From positions 190,267,794 through 190,331,793 of the forward strand of contig CP136064.1 of assembly GCA_032622095.1 (NCBI GenBank): DNA of 64,000 nucleotides, read 5' to 3'. The position numbers and the translations under genes were made by a program. How positions within the stretch are numbered: position 1 is the stretch's first letter; every line of letters begins with the position of its first letter. The notes under the pieces were generated by a model. It ran no database searches, had not been told where the DNA came from, and was given only the letters and a program-made list of their open reading frames with translations. The stretch is from Siphonodentalium dalli. Taxonomy: Eukaryota > Mollusca > Scaphopoda > Gadilida > Siphonodentaliidae. This document shows positions 20,896-33,066 of this stretch, piece after piece.

Positions 20896-21667
20896 AGGAA
20901 GGCGAATTTTGTTACAATATCTTGCACTATATTTCATCAATGGCGGGTTTTGGTAAATTTTTACCCCATTCAATCTCATACAAAATTTATAGCACTCGAT
21001 CTATTTTATCAGAGGCTGCTTTTTGGTAATGTTTTGCACTATTCAAATCTCGCACAAAATCCCATGTGTACATTGTCCTGTATTTTTTATAATTTGTTTT
21101 ATATATCAGTTCGTTTCATCCCATATTTTAGTTGCGGGAGGTAGCGTCTGTTTCACAGCATCACCCATAGAGACAAGTTGACGTCACAGACATGATGCAC
21201 CATTCGTTCGCAATATGGACACCCAATAATTTAGTTGGTTGTTTGATTACGACATGTTCAAGATCGAAAATTGGGATCGTCAAGGTCGGTCTCGGAATAT
21301 TGTTAAATGGACACAACTCGTTTAAACCTCAAACAGTACGTATACCTAATATGGAAGTCGGAACAATGCAGGTCGATAAATACACGAAACACCGTTATAC
21401 TCTAAAAATAGTCTTATCGAAATCACATTAATTTGACAGCTGTTTTCAATTATTTTTTCTCACAGATTGAGACAAACGCTCTTTATGCGTACCGTATAAG
21501 GAATATATAAACAATGAACGCTCGATCTTTATTGTCTCGTGCTGATTAATTTTCCGAAAACAATATGACTTGAATAAGTCACGACATGATATGTATACAT
21601 TTCATGTATTTCTCGACACATTTTGACCCCGAACGGGGCCTGACGAGGAGGGTATGTTCTTTGGCCT

Positions 21668-21739
21668 GGGGATGTAGCTCAGTGGTAGAGCGTTCGCTTT
21701 GCATGTGAAAGGCCCCGGGTTCGATCCCCGGCATCTCCA
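21668..21739 (+). tRNA. tRNA-Ala-TGC: tRNA-Ala (UGC), unit 15 gene 1
   Basis: No base change. Unit length 1,524 bp. Confidence 0.98.
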
Positions 21740-21979
21740 GCACAGTGCTTTCTTTTTATTTGTATGTATGAAGTTTTAATTGCACATGCCGCTGTTATGA
21801 CTGACTGTCGTGATTTCATATACTGGAAAGTCACCATTTGTGAATCGAAACGTTCCGTCCTATATGCATAGCTATTAAATCACAACAAAGCAAATTTACC
21901 ACTTCATCTGACTTCTCATCGAATAATAAATAGCTGTCTAATGTAGTCTCCAAACTTTGACGGACAAATTCTATCAGTT

Positions 21980-22051
21980 GGGGATGTAGCTCAGTGGTAG
22001 AGCGTTCGCTTTGCATGTGAAAGGCCCCGGGTTCGATCCCCGGCATCTCCA
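21980..22051 (+). tRNA. tRNA-Ala-TGC: tRNA-Ala (UGC), unit 15 gene 2
   Basis: No base change; TTTT intact. The downstream repeat reads GTATATGCTCC (+2 bp). Confidence 0.98.
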
Positions 22052-22347
22052 AGAAATACTTTTGCACGAAAGTTAAAATTCGATTATGACGGTTTTGGTG
22101 ATATTAATGGATGTAAATAATAGAAACAGCTTTCCCCATCGTTTTTCCGCGTGAAATCACGAAAACGAAAAAATTACTTTTCTGTATATGCTCCGATGAT
22201 ATGCTCCGATGCTCCGTGGTATTGTCCTTATATTGCAGTGTAATTTCTATCATTTTATATTGAGATTAACATACTTCTTTTTTTTCGTGGGAAATCAAAG
22301 GATTTATTATTTGTCGACAATAATATGGCCTTGCAATTTTACGGGCC

Positions 22348-22419
22348 GGGGATGTAGCTCAGCGGTAGAGCGTTCGCTTCGCATGTGAAAGGCCCCGGGT
22401 TCAATCCCCGGCATCTCCA
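22348..22419 (+). tRNA. tRNA-Ala-CGC: tRNA-Ala (CGC), unit 15 gene 3, D-loop variant, terminator lost
   Basis: D-loop AGCGGTA for AGTGGTA, which also alters the A box but stays within its consensus (Y at that site). The terminator reads CTTT (C at 22431), so the nearest TTTT is about 52 bases past the gene. Confidence 0.97.
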
Positions 22420-23191
22420 AGGAAGGCGAACTTTGTTACAATATCTTGCACTATATTTCATCAATGGCGGGTTTTGGTAAATTTTTACCCCATTCAATCT
22501 CATACAAAATTTATAGCACTCGATCTATTTTATCAGAGGCTGCTTTTTGGTAATGTTTTGCACTATTCAAATCTCGCACAAAATCCCATGTGTACATTGT
22601 CCTGTATTTTTTATAATTTGTTTTATATATCAGTTCGTTTCATCCCATATTTTAGTTGCGGGAGGTAGCGTCTGTTTCACAGCATCACCCATAGAGACAA
22701 GTTGACGTCACAGACATGATGCACCATTCGTTCGCAATATGGACACCCAATAATTTAGTTGGTTGTTTGATTACGACATGTTCAAGATCGAAAATTGGGA
22801 TCGTCAAGGTCGGTCTCGGAATATTGTTAAATGGACACAACTCGTTTAAACCTCAAACAGTACGTATACCTAATATGGAAGTCGGAACAATGCAGGTCGA
22901 TAAATACACGAAACACCGTTATACTCTAAAAATAGTCTTATCGAAATCACATTAATTTGACAGCTGTTTTCAATTATTTTTTCTCACAGATTGAGACAAA
23001 CGCTCTTTATGCGTACCGTATAAGGAATATATAAACAATGAACGCTCGATCTTTATTGTCTCGTGCTGATTAATTTTCCGAAAACAATATGACTTGAATA
23101 AGTCACGACATGATATGTATACATTTCATGTATTTCTCGACACATTTTGACCCCGAACGGGGCCTGACGAGGAGGGTATGTTCTTTGGCCT

Positions 23192-23263
23192 GGGGATGTA
23201 GCTCAGTGGTAGAGCGTTCGCTTTGCATGTGAAAGGCCCCGGGTTCGATCCCCGGCATCTCCA
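23192..23263 (+). tRNA. tRNA-Ala-TGC: tRNA-Ala (UGC), unit 16 gene 1
   Basis: No base change. Unit length 1,524 bp; spacer to gene 2 carries GCAGCTG and TTTGATATAC changes. Confidence 0.98.
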
Positions 23264-23503
23264 GCACAGTGCTTTCTTTTTATTTGTATGTATGAAGTTT
23301 TAATTGCACATGCAGCTGTTATGACTGACTGTCGTGATTTGATATACTGGAAAGTCACCATTTGTGAATCGAAACGTTCCGTCCTATATGCATAGCTATT
23401 AAATCACAACAAAGCAAATTTACCACTTCATCTGACTTCTCATCGAATAATAAATAGCTGTCTAATGTAGTCTCCAAACTTTGACGGACAAATTCTATCA
23501 GTT

Positions 23504-23575
23504 GGGGATGTAGCTCAGTGGTAGAGCGTTCGCTTTGCATGTGAAAGGCCCCGGGTTCGATCCCCGGCATCTCCA
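23504..23575 (+). tRNA. tRNA-Ala-TGC: tRNA-Ala (UGC), unit 16 gene 2, terminator lost
   Basis: Gene body unchanged. The terminator reads TTTGG (G at 23587); the next TTTT is at 23617-23620, 42 bases past the gene. Confidence 0.97.
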
Positions 23576-23870
23576 AGAAATACTTTGGCACGAAAGTTAA
23601 AATTCGATTATGACGGTTTTGGTGATATTAATGGATGTAAATAATAGAAACAGCTTTCCCCATCGTTTTTCCGCGTGAAATCACGAAAACGAAAAAATTA
23701 CTTTTCTGTATGCTCCGATGATATGCTCCGATGCTCCGTGGTATTGTCCTTATATTGCAGTGTAATTTCTATCATTTTATATTGAGATTAACATACTTCT
23801 TTTTTTTCGTGGGAAATCAAAGGATTTATTATTTGTCGACAATAATATGGGCCTTGCAATTTTACGGGCC

Positions 23871-23942
23871 GGGGATGTAGCTCAGTGGTAGAGCGTTCGC
23901 TTCGCATGTGAAAGGCCCCGGGTTCAATCCCCGGCATCTCCA
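23871..23942 (+). tRNA. tRNA-Ala-CGC: tRNA-Ala (CGC), unit 16 gene 3
   Basis: CCCC form; ATGGGCC upstream; TTTT intact. Confidence 0.98.
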
Positions 23943-24715
23943 AGGAAGGCGAATTTTGTTACAATATCTTGCACTATATTTCATCAATGGCGGGTTTTGG
24001 TAAATTTTTACCCCATTCAATCTCATACAAAATTTATAGCACTCGATCTATTTTATCAGAGGCTGCTTTTTGGTAATGTTTTGCACTATTCAAATCTCGC
24101 ACAAAATCCCATGTGTACATTGTCCTGTATTTTTTATAATTTGTTTTATATATCAGTTCGTTTCATCCCATATTTTAGTTGCGGGAGGTAGCGTCTGTTT
24201 CACAGCATCACCCATAGAGACAAGTTGACGTCACAGACATGATGCACCATTCGTTCGCAATATGGACACCCAATAATTTAGTTGGTTGTTTGATTACGAC
24301 ATGTTCAAGATCGAAAATTGGGATCGTCAAGGTCGGTCTCGGAATATTGTTAAATGGACACAACTCGTTTAAACCTCAAACAGTACGTATACCTAATATG
24401 GAAGTCGGAACAATGCAGGTCGATAAATACACGAAACACCGTTATACTCTAAAAATAGTCTTATCGAAATCACATTAATTTGACAGCTGTTTTCAATTAT
24501 TTTTTCTCACAGATTGAGACAAACGCTCTTTATGCGTACCGTATAAGGAATATATAAACAATGAACGCTCGATCTTTATTGTCTCGTGCTGATTAATTTT
24601 CCGAAAACAATATGACTTGAATAAGTCACGACATGATATGTATACATTTCATGTATTTCTCGACACATTTTGACCCCGAACGGGGCCTGACGAGGAGGGT
24701 ATGTTCTTTGGCCTG

Positions 24716-24787
24716 GGGGATGTAGCTCAGTGGTAGAGCGTTCGCTTTGCATGTGAAAGGCCCCGGGTTCGATCCCCGGCATCTCCA
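24716..24787 (+). tRNA. tRNA-Ala-TGC: tRNA-Ala (UGC), unit 17 gene 1
   Basis: Gene body unchanged. One extra G precedes it (five Gs), so the gene start is set by acceptor pairing at 24716. Unit length 1,522 bp. Confidence 0.97.
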
Positions 24788-25027
24788 GCACAGTGCTTTC
24801 TTTTTATTTGTATGTATGAAGTTTTAATTGCACATGCCGCTGTTATGACTGACTGTCGTGATTTCATATACTGGAAAGTCACCATTTGTGAATCGAAACG
24901 TTCCGTCCTATATGCATAGCTATTAAATCACAACAAAGCAAATTTACCACTTCATCTGACTTCTCATCGAATAATAAATAGCTGTCTAATGTAGTCTCCA
25001 AACTTTGACGGACAAATTCTATCAGTT

Positions 25028-25099
25028 GGGGATGTAGCTCAGTGGTAGAGCGTTCGCTTTGCATGTGAAAGGCCCCGGGTTCGATCCCCGGCATCTCCA
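25028..25099 (+). tRNA. tRNA-Ala-TGC: tRNA-Ala (UGC), unit 17 gene 2
   Basis: No base change; TTTT intact. Confidence 0.98.
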
Positions 25100-25393
25100 A
25101 GAAATACTTTTGCACGAAAGTTAAAATTCGATTATGACGGTTTTGGTGATATTAATGGATGTAAATAATAGAAACAGCTTTCCCCATCGTTTTTCCGCGT
25201 GAAATCACGAAAACGAAAAAATTACTTTTCTGTATGCTCCGATGATATGCTCCGATGCTCCGTGGTATTGTCCTTATATTGTAGTGTAATTTCTATCATT
25301 TTATATTGAGATTAACATACTTCTTTTTTTTCGTGGGAAATCAAAGGATTTATTATTTGTCGACAATAATATGGCCTTGCAATTTTACGGGCC

Positions 25394-25465
25394 GGGGATG
25401 TAGCTCAGTGGTAGAGCGTTCGCTTCGCATGTGAAAGGTCTCGGGTTCAATCCCCGGCATCTCCA
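25394..25465 (+). tRNA. tRNA-Ala-CGC: tRNA-Ala (CGC), unit 17 gene 3, TCTC variant
   Basis: TCTC haplotype, the last one in the window; shares TTGTAGTG in the upstream spacer with unit 14 only. TTTT intact. Confidence 0.97.
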
Positions 25466-26237
25466 AGGAAGGCGAATTTTGTTACAATATCTTGCACTAT
25501 ATTTCATCAATGGCGGGTTTTGGTAAATTTTTACCCCATTCAATCTCATACAAAATTTATAGCACTCGATCTATTTTATCAGAGGCTGCTTTTTGGTAAT
25601 GTTTTGCACTATTCAAATCTCGCACAAAATCCCATGTGTACATTGTCCTGTATTTTTTATAATTTGTTTTATATATCAGTTCGTTTCATCCCATATTTTA
25701 GTTGCGGGAGGTAGCGTCTGTTTCACAGCATCACCCATAGAGACAAGTTGACGTCACAGACATGATGCACCATTCGTTCGCAATATGGACACCCAATAAT
25801 TTAGTTGGTTGTTTGATTACGACATGTTCAAGATCGAAAATTGGGATCGTCAAGGTCGGTCTCGGAATATTGTTAAATGGACACAACTCGTTTAAACCTC
25901 AAACAGTACGTATACCTAATATGGAAGTCGGAACAATGCAGGTCGATAAATACACGAAACACCGTTATACTCTAAAAATAGTCTTATCGAAATCACATTA
26001 ATTTGACAGCTGTTTTCAATTATTTTTTCTCACAGATTGAGACAAACGCTCTTTATGCGTACCGTATAAGGAATATATAAACAATGAACGCTCGATCTTT
26101 ATTGTCTCGTGCTGATTAATTTTCCGAAAACAATATGACTTGAATAAGTCACGACATGATATGTATACATTTCATGTATTTCTCGACACATTTTGACCCC
26201 GAACGGGGCCTGACGAGGAGGGTATGTTCTTTGGCCT

Positions 26238-26309
26238 GGGGATGTAGCTCAGTGGTAGAGCGTTCGCTTTGCATGTGAAAGGCCCCGGGTTCGATCCCCG
26301 GCATCTCCA
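26238..26309 (+). tRNA. tRNA-Ala-TGC: tRNA-Ala (UGC), unit 18 gene 1
   Basis: No base change. Unit length 1,524 bp. Confidence 0.98.
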
Positions 26310-26549
26310 GCACAGTGCTTTCTTTTTATTTGTATGTATGAAGTTTTAATTGCACATGCCGCTGTTATGACTGACTGTCGTGATTTCATATACTGGAAAG
26401 TCACCATTTGTGAATCGAAACGTTCCGTCCTATATGCATAGCTATTAAATCACAACAAAGCAAATTTACCACTTCATCTGACTTCTCATCGAATAATAAA
26501 TAGCTGTCTAATGTAGTCTCCAAACTTTGACGGACAAATTCTATCAGTT

Positions 26550-26621
26550 GGGGATGTAGCTCAGTGGTAGAGCGTTCGCTTTGCATGTGAAAGGCCCCGG
26601 GTTCGATCCCCGGCATCTCCA
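26550..26621 (+). tRNA. tRNA-Ala-TGC: tRNA-Ala (UGC), unit 18 gene 2
   Basis: No base change; TTTT intact. GTATATGCTCC downstream, as in unit 15. Confidence 0.98.
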
Positions 26622-26917
26622 AGAAATACTTTTGCACGAAAGTTAAAATTCGATTATGACGGTTTTGGTGATATTAATGGATGTAAATAATAGAAACAGC
26701 TTTCCCCATCGTTTTTCCGCGTGAAATCACGAAAACAAAAAAATTACTTTTCTGTATATGCTCCGATGATATGCTCCGATGCTCCGTGGTATTGTCCTTA
26801 TATTGCAGTGTAATTTCTATCATTTTATATTGAGATTAACATACTTCTTTTTTTTCGTGGGAAATCAAAGGATTTATTATTTGTCGACAATAATATGGCC
26901 TTGCAATTTTACGGGCC

Positions 26918-26989
26918 GGGGATGTAGCTCAGCGGTAGAGCGTTCGCTTCGCATGTGAAAGGCCCCGGGTTCAATCCCCGGCATCTCCA
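26918..26989 (+). tRNA. tRNA-Ala-CGC: tRNA-Ala (CGC), unit 18 gene 3, D-loop variant, terminator lost
   Basis: Same AGCGGTA D-loop and CTTT terminator (C at 27001) as unit 15. Confidence 0.97.
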
Positions 26990-27761
26990 AGGAAGGCGAA
27001 CTTTGTTACAATATCTTGCACTATATTTCATCAATGGCGGGTTTTGGTAAATTTTTACCCCATTCAATCTCATACAAAATTTATAGCACTCGATCTATTT
27101 TATCAGAGGCTGCTTTTTGGTAATGTTTTGCACTATTCAAATCTCGCACAAAATCCCATGTGTACATTGTCCTGTATTTTTTATAATTTGTTTTATATAT
27201 CAGTTCGTTTCATCCCATATTTTAGTTGCGGGAGGTAGCGTCTGTTTCACAGCATCACCCATAGAGACAAGTTGACGTCACAGACATGATGCACCATTCG
27301 TTCGCAATATGGACACCCAATAATTTAGTTGGTTGTTTGATTACGACATGTTCAAGATCGAAAATTGGGATCGTCAAGGTCGGTCTCGGAATATTGTTAA
27401 ATGGACACAACTCGTTTAAACCTCAAACAGTACGTATACCTAATATGGAAGTCGGAACAATGCAGGTCGATAAATACACGAAACACCGTTATACTCTAAA
27501 AATAGTCTTATCGAAATCACATTAATTTGACAGCTGTTTTCAATTATTTTTTCTCACAGATTGAGACAAACGCTCTTTATGCGTACCGTATAAGGAATAT
27601 ATAAACAATGAACGCTCGATCTTTATTGTCTCGTGCTGATTAATTTTCCGAAAACAATATGACTTGAATAAGTCACGACATGATATGTATACATTTCATG
27701 TATTTCTCGACACATTTTGACCCCGAACGGGGCCTGACGAGGAGGGTATGTTCTTTGGCCT

Positions 27762-27833
27762 GGGGATGTAGCTCAGTGGTAGAGCGTTCGCTTTGCATGT
27801 GAAAGGCCCCGGGTTCGATCCCCGGCATCTCCA
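27762..27833 (+). tRNA. tRNA-Ala-TGC: tRNA-Ala (UGC), unit 19 gene 1
   Basis: No base change. Unit length 1,522 bp; spacer changes shared with units 16 and 21. Confidence 0.98.
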
Positions 27834-28073
27834 GCACAGTGCTTTCTTTTTATTTGTATGTATGAAGTTTTAATTGCACATGCAGCTGTTATGACTGACT
27901 GTCGTGATTTGATATACTGGAAAGTCACCATTTGTGAATCGAAACGTTCCGTCCTATATGCATAGCTATTAAATCACAACAAAGCAAATTTACCACTTCA
28001 TCTGACTTCTCATCGAATAATAAATAGCTGTCTAATGTAGTCTCCAAACTTTGACGGACAAATTCTATCAGTT

Positions 28074-28145
28074 GGGGATGTAGCTCAGTGGTAGAGCGTT
28101 CGCTTTGCATGTGAAAGGCCCCGGGTTCGATCCCCGGCATCTCCA
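28074..28145 (+). tRNA. tRNA-Ala-TGC: tRNA-Ala (UGC), unit 19 gene 2, terminator lost
   Basis: Gene body unchanged; terminator TTTGG (G at 28157). First unit with the linked CCGTGTG change in the following spacer. Confidence 0.97.
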
Positions 28146-28439
28146 AGAAATACTTTGGCACGAAAGTTAAAATTCGATTATGACGGTTTTGGTGATATTA
28201 ATGGATGTAAATAATAGAAACAGCTTTCCCCATCGTTTTTCCGTGTGAAATCACGAAAACGAAAAAATTACTTTTCTGTATGCTCCGATGATATGCTCCG
28301 ATGCTCCGTGGTATTGTCCTTATATTGCAGTGTAATTTCTATCATTTTATATTGAGATTAACATACTTCTTTTTTTTCGTGGGAAATCAAAGGATTTATT
28401 ATTTGTCGACAATAATATGGCCTTGCAATTTTACGGGCC

Positions 28440-28511
28440 GGGGATGTAGCTCAGTGGTAGAGCGTTCGCTTCGCATGTGAAAGGCCCCGGGTTCAATCCC
28501 CGGCATCTCCA
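28440..28511 (+). tRNA. tRNA-Ala-CGC: tRNA-Ala (CGC), unit 19 gene 3
   Basis: No base change; TTTT intact. Confidence 0.98.
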
Positions 28512-29283
28512 AGGAAGGCGAATTTTGTTACAATATCTTGCACTATATTTCATCAATGGCGGGTTTTGGTAAATTTTTACCCCATTCAATCTCATACAAA
28601 ATTTATAGCACTCGATCTATTTTATCAGAGGCTGCTTTTTGGTAATGTTTTGCACTATTCAAATCTCGCACAAAATCCCATGTGTACATTGTCCTGTATT
28701 TTTTATAATTTGTTTTATATATCAGTTCGTTTCATCCCATATTTTAGTTGCGGGAGGTAGCGTCTGTTTCACAGCATCACCCATAGAGACAAGTTGACGT
28801 CACAGACATGATGCACCATTCGTTCGCAATATGGACACCCAATAATTTAGTTGGTTGTTTGATTACGACATGTTCAAGATCGAAAATTGGGATCGTCAAG
28901 GTCGGTCTCGGAATATTGTTAAATGGACACAACTCGTTTAAACCTCAAACAGTACGTATACCTAATATGGAAGTCGGAACAATGCAGGTCGATAAATACA
29001 CGAAACACCGTTATACTCTAAAAATAGTCTTATCGAAATCACATTAATTTGACAGCTGTTTTCAATTATTTTTTCTCACAGATTGAGACAAACGCTCTTT
29101 ATGCGTACCGTATAAGGAATATATAAACAATGAACGCTCGATCTTTATTGTCTCGTGCTGATTAATTTTCCGAAAACAATATGACTTGAATAAGTCACGA
29201 CATGATATGTATACATTTCATGTATTTCTCGACACATTTTGACCCCGAACGGGGCCTGACGAGGAGGGTATGTTCTTTGGCCT

Positions 29284-29355
29284 GGGGATGTAGCTCAGTG
29301 GTAGAGCGTTCGCTTTGCATGTGAAAGGCCCCGGGTTCGATCCCCGGCATCTCCA
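29284..29355 (+). tRNA. tRNA-Ala-TGC: tRNA-Ala (UGC), unit 20 gene 1
   Basis: No base change. Unit length 1,511 bp. Confidence 0.98.
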
Positions 29356-29595
29356 GCACAGTGCTTTCTTTTTATTTGTATGTATGAAGTTTTAATTGCA
29401 CATGCCGCTGTTATGACTGACTGTCGTGATTTCATATACTGGAAAGTCACCATTTGTGAATCGAAACGTTCCGTCCTATATGCATAGCTATTAAATCACA
29501 ACAAAGCAAATTTACCACTTCATCTGACTTCTCATCGAATAATAAATAGCTGTCTAATGTAGTCTCCAAACTTTGACGGACAAATTCTATCAGTT

Positions 29596-29667
29596 GGGGA
29601 TGTAGCTCAGTGGTAGAGCGTTCGCTTTGCATGTGAAAGGCCCCGGGTTCGATCCCCGGCATCTCCA
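29596..29667 (+). tRNA. tRNA-Ala-TGC: tRNA-Ala (UGC), unit 20 gene 2
   Basis: No base change; TTTT intact. One ATGCTCCG copy is missing downstream, a net loss of 11 bp. Confidence 0.98.
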
Positions 29668-29950
29668 AGAAATACTTTTGCACGAAAGTTAAAATTCGAT
29701 TATGACGGTTTTGGTGATATTAATGGATGTAAATAATAGAAACAGCTTTCCCCATCGTTTTTCCGCGTGAAATCACGAAAACGAAAAAATTACTTTTCTG
29801 TATATGCTCCGATGCTCCGTGGTATTGTCCTTATATTGCAGTGTAATTTCTATCATTTTATATTGAGATTAACATACTTCTTTTTTTTCGTGGGAAATCA
29901 AAGGATTTATTATTTGTCGACAATAATATGGCCTTGCAATTTTACGGGCC

Positions 29951-30022
29951 GGGGATGTAGCTCAGCGGTAGAGCGTTCGCTTCGCATGTGAAAGGCCCCG
30001 GGTTCAATCCCCGGCATCTCCA
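29951..30022 (+). tRNA. tRNA-Ala-CGC: tRNA-Ala (CGC), unit 20 gene 3, D-loop variant, terminator lost
   Basis: AGCGGTA D-loop; CTTT terminator (C at 30034). Confidence 0.97.
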
Positions 30023-30794
30023 AGGAAGGCGAACTTTGTTACAATATCTTGCACTATATTTCATCAATGGCGGGTTTTGGTAAATTTTTACCCCATTCAA
30101 TCTCATACAAAATTTATAGCACTCGATCTATTTTATCAGAGGCTGCTTTTTGGTAATGTTTTGCACTATTCAAATCTCGCACAAAATCCCATGTGTACAT
30201 TGTCCTGTATTTTTTATAATTTGTTTTATATATCAGTTCGTTTCATCCCATATTTTAGTTGCGGGAGGTAGCGTCTGTTTCACAGCATCACCCATAGAGA
30301 CAAGTTGACGTCACAGACATGATGCACCATTCGTTCGCAATATGGACACCCAATAATTTAGTTGGTTGTTTGATTACGACATGTTCAAGATCGAAAATTG
30401 GGATCGTCAAGGTCGGTCTCGGAATATTGTTAAATGGACACAACTCGTTTAAACCTCAAACAGTACGTATACCTAATATGGAAGTCGGAACAATGCAGGT
30501 CGATAAATACACGAAACACCGTTATACTCTAAAAATAGTCTTATCGAAATCACATTAATTTGACAGCTGTTTTCAATTATTTTTTCTCACAGATTGAGAC
30601 AAACGCTCTTTATGCGTACCGTATAAGGAATATATAAACAATGAACGCTCGATCTTTATTGTCTCGTGCTGATTAATTTTCCGAAAACAATATGACTTGA
30701 ATAAGTCACGACATGATATGTATACATTTCATGTATTTCTCGACACATTTTGACCCCGAACGGGGCCTGACGAGGAGGGTATGTTCTTTGGCCT

Positions 30795-30866
30795 GGGGAT
30801 GTAGCTCAGTGGTAGAGCGTTCGCTTTGCATGTGAAAGGCCCCGGGTTCGATCCCCGGCATCTCCA
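30795..30866 (+). tRNA. tRNA-Ala-TGC: tRNA-Ala (UGC), unit 21 gene 1
   Basis: No base change. Unit length 1,522 bp; spacer changes shared with units 16 and 19. Confidence 0.98.
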
Positions 30867-31106
30867 GCACAGTGCTTTCTTTTTATTTGTATGTATGAAG
30901 TTTTAATTGCACATGCAGCTGTTATGACTGACTGTCGTGATTTGATATACTGGAAAGTCACCATTTGTGAATCGAAACGTTCCGTCCTATATGCATAGCT
31001 ATTAAATCACAACAAAGCAAATTTACCACTTCATCTGACTTCTCATCGAATAATAAATAGCTGTCTAATGTAGTCTCCAAACTTTGACGGACAAATTCTA
31101 TCAGTT

Positions 31107-31178
31107 GGGGATGTAGCTCAGTGGTAGAGCGTTCGCTTTGCATGTGAAAGGCCCCGGGTTCGATCCCCGGCATCTCCA
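31107..31178 (+). tRNA. tRNA-Ala-TGC: tRNA-Ala (UGC), unit 21 gene 2, terminator lost
   Basis: Gene body unchanged; terminator TTTGG (G at 31190); CCGTGTG linked. Confidence 0.97.
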
Positions 31179-31472
31179 AGAAATACTTTGGCACGAAAGT
31201 TAAAATTCGATTATGACGGTTTTGGTGATATTAATGGATGTAAATAATAGAAACAGCTTTCCCCATCGTTTTTCCGTGTGAAATCACGAAAACGAAAAAA
31301 TTACTTTTCTGTATGCTCCGATGATATGCTCCGATGCTCCGTGGTATTGTCCTTATATTGCAGTGTAATTTCTATCATTTTATATTGAGATTAACATACT
31401 TCTTTTTTTTCGTGGGAAATCAAAGGATTTATTATTTGTCGACAATAATATGGCCTTGCAATTTTACGGGCC

Positions 31473-31544
31473 GGGGATGTAGCTCAGTGGTAGAGCGTTC
31501 GCTTCGCATGTGAAAGGCCCCGGGTTCAATCCCCGGCATCTCCA
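31473..31544 (+). tRNA. tRNA-Ala-CGC: tRNA-Ala (CGC), unit 21 gene 3
   Basis: No base change; TTTT intact. Confidence 0.98.
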
Positions 31545-32316
31545 AGGAAGGCGAATTTTGTTACAATATCTTGCACTATATTTCATCAATGGCGGGTTTT
31601 GGTAAATTTTTACCCCATTCAATCTCATACAAAATTTATAGCACTCGATCTATTTTATCAGAGGCTGCTTTTTGGTAATGTTTTGCACTATTCAAATCTC
31701 GCACAAAATCCCATGTGTACATTGTCCTGTATTTTTTATAATTTGTTTTATATATCAGTTCGTTTCATCCCATATTTTAGTTGCGGGAGGTAGCGTCTGT
31801 TTCACAGCATCACCCATAGAGACAAGTTGACGTCACAGACATGATGCACCATTCGTTCGCAATATGGACACCCAATAATTTAGTTGGTTGTTTGATTACG
31901 ACATGTTCAAGATCGAAAATTGGGATCGTCAAGGTCGGTCTCGGAATATTGTTAAATGGACACAACTCGTTTAAACCTCAAACAGTACGTATACCTAATA
32001 TGGAAGTCGGAACAATGCAGGTCGATAAATACACGAAACACCGTTATACTCTAAAAATAGTCTTATCGAAATCACATTAATTTGACAGCTGTTTTCAATT
32101 ATTTTTTCTCACAGATTGAGACAAACGCTCTTTATGCGTACCGTATAAGGAATATATAAACAATGAACGCTCGATCTTTATTGTCTCGTGCTGATTAATT
32201 TTCCGAAAACAATATGACTTGAATAAGTCACGACATGATATGTATACATTTCATGTATTTCTCGACACATTTTGACCCCGAACGGGGCCTGACGAGGAGG
32301 GTATGTTCTTTGGCCT

Positions 32317-32388
32317 GGGGATGTAGCTCAGTGGTAGAGCGTTCGCTTTGCATGTGAAAGGCCCCGGGTTCGATCCCCGGCATCTCCA
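32317..32388 (+). tRNA. tRNA-Ala-TGC: tRNA-Ala (UGC), unit 22 gene 1
   Basis: No base change. Unit length 1,522 bp. Confidence 0.98.
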
Positions 32389-32628
32389 GCACAGTGCTTT
32401 CTTTTTATTTGTATGTATGAAGTTTTAATTGCACATGCCGCTGTTATGACTGACTGTCGTGATTTCATATACTGGAAAGTCACCATTTGTGAATCGAAAC
32501 GTTCCGTCCTATATGCATAGCTATTAAATCACAACAAAGCAAATTTACCACTTCATCTGACTTCTCATCGAATAATAAATAGCTGTCTAATGTAGTCTCC
32601 AAACTTTGACGGACAAATTCTATCAGTT

Positions 32629-32700
32629 GGGGATGTAGCTCAGTGGTAGAGCGTTCGCTTTGCATGTGAAAGGCCCCGGGTTCGATCCCCGGCATCTCCA
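32629..32700 (+). tRNA. tRNA-Ala-TGC: tRNA-Ala (UGC), unit 22 gene 2
   Basis: No base change; TTTT intact. Confidence 0.98.
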
Positions 32701-32994
32701 AGAAATACTTTTGCACGAAAGTTAAAATTCGATTATGACGGTTTTGGTGATATTAATGGATGTAAATAATAGAAACAGCTTTCCCCATCGTTTTTCCGCG
32801 TGAAATCACGAAAACGAAAAAATTACTTTTCTGTATGCTCCGATGATATGCTCCGATGCTCCGTGGTATTGTCCTTATATTGCAGTGTAATTTCTATCAT
32901 TTTATATTGAGATTAACATACTTCTTTTTTTTCGTGGGAAATCAAAGGATTTATTATTTGTCGACAATAATATGGCCTTGCAATTTTACGGGCC

Positions 32995-33066
32995 GGGGAT
33001 GTAGCTCAGTGGTAGAGCGTTCGCTTCGCATGTGAAAGGCCCCGGGTTCAATCCCCGGCATCTCCA
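32995..33066 (+). tRNA. tRNA-Ala-CGC: tRNA-Ala (CGC), unit 22 gene 3, terminator lost
   Basis: Common D-loop but CTTT terminator (C at 33078): here the terminator change is separated from the AGCGGTA change. Confidence 0.97.

Larger units (their letters stand above)
20161..29283. repeat. Higher-order repeat: two copies of a 3-unit block (units 14-16 and 17-19)
   Basis: Units 14/17 share TTGTAGTG and the TCTC gene 3; 15/18 share GTATATGCTCC, the AGCGGTA D-loop and the CTTT terminator; 16/19 share GCAGCTG, TTTGATATAC and the TTTGG terminator. Matching variants of 15/18 lie 4,570 bp apart. Units 20/21 repeat the second and third members with an 11-bp loss in unit 20. Differences between copies: the 15-bp deletion in unit 14, ATGGGCC only in unit 16, CCGTGTG only in 19. 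Confidence 0.88.

Noticed and set aside
24576-24791. Minus-strand open frame of 71 codons across unit 17 gene 1
   Set aside because: It exists only because of one extra G before the tRNA gene and is absent from the other 41 units.
29767-29991. Plus-strand open frame of 74 codons in unit 20
   Set aside because: Created by the 11-bp loss in the ATGCTCCG repeat and it runs into gene 3; unique to this unit.
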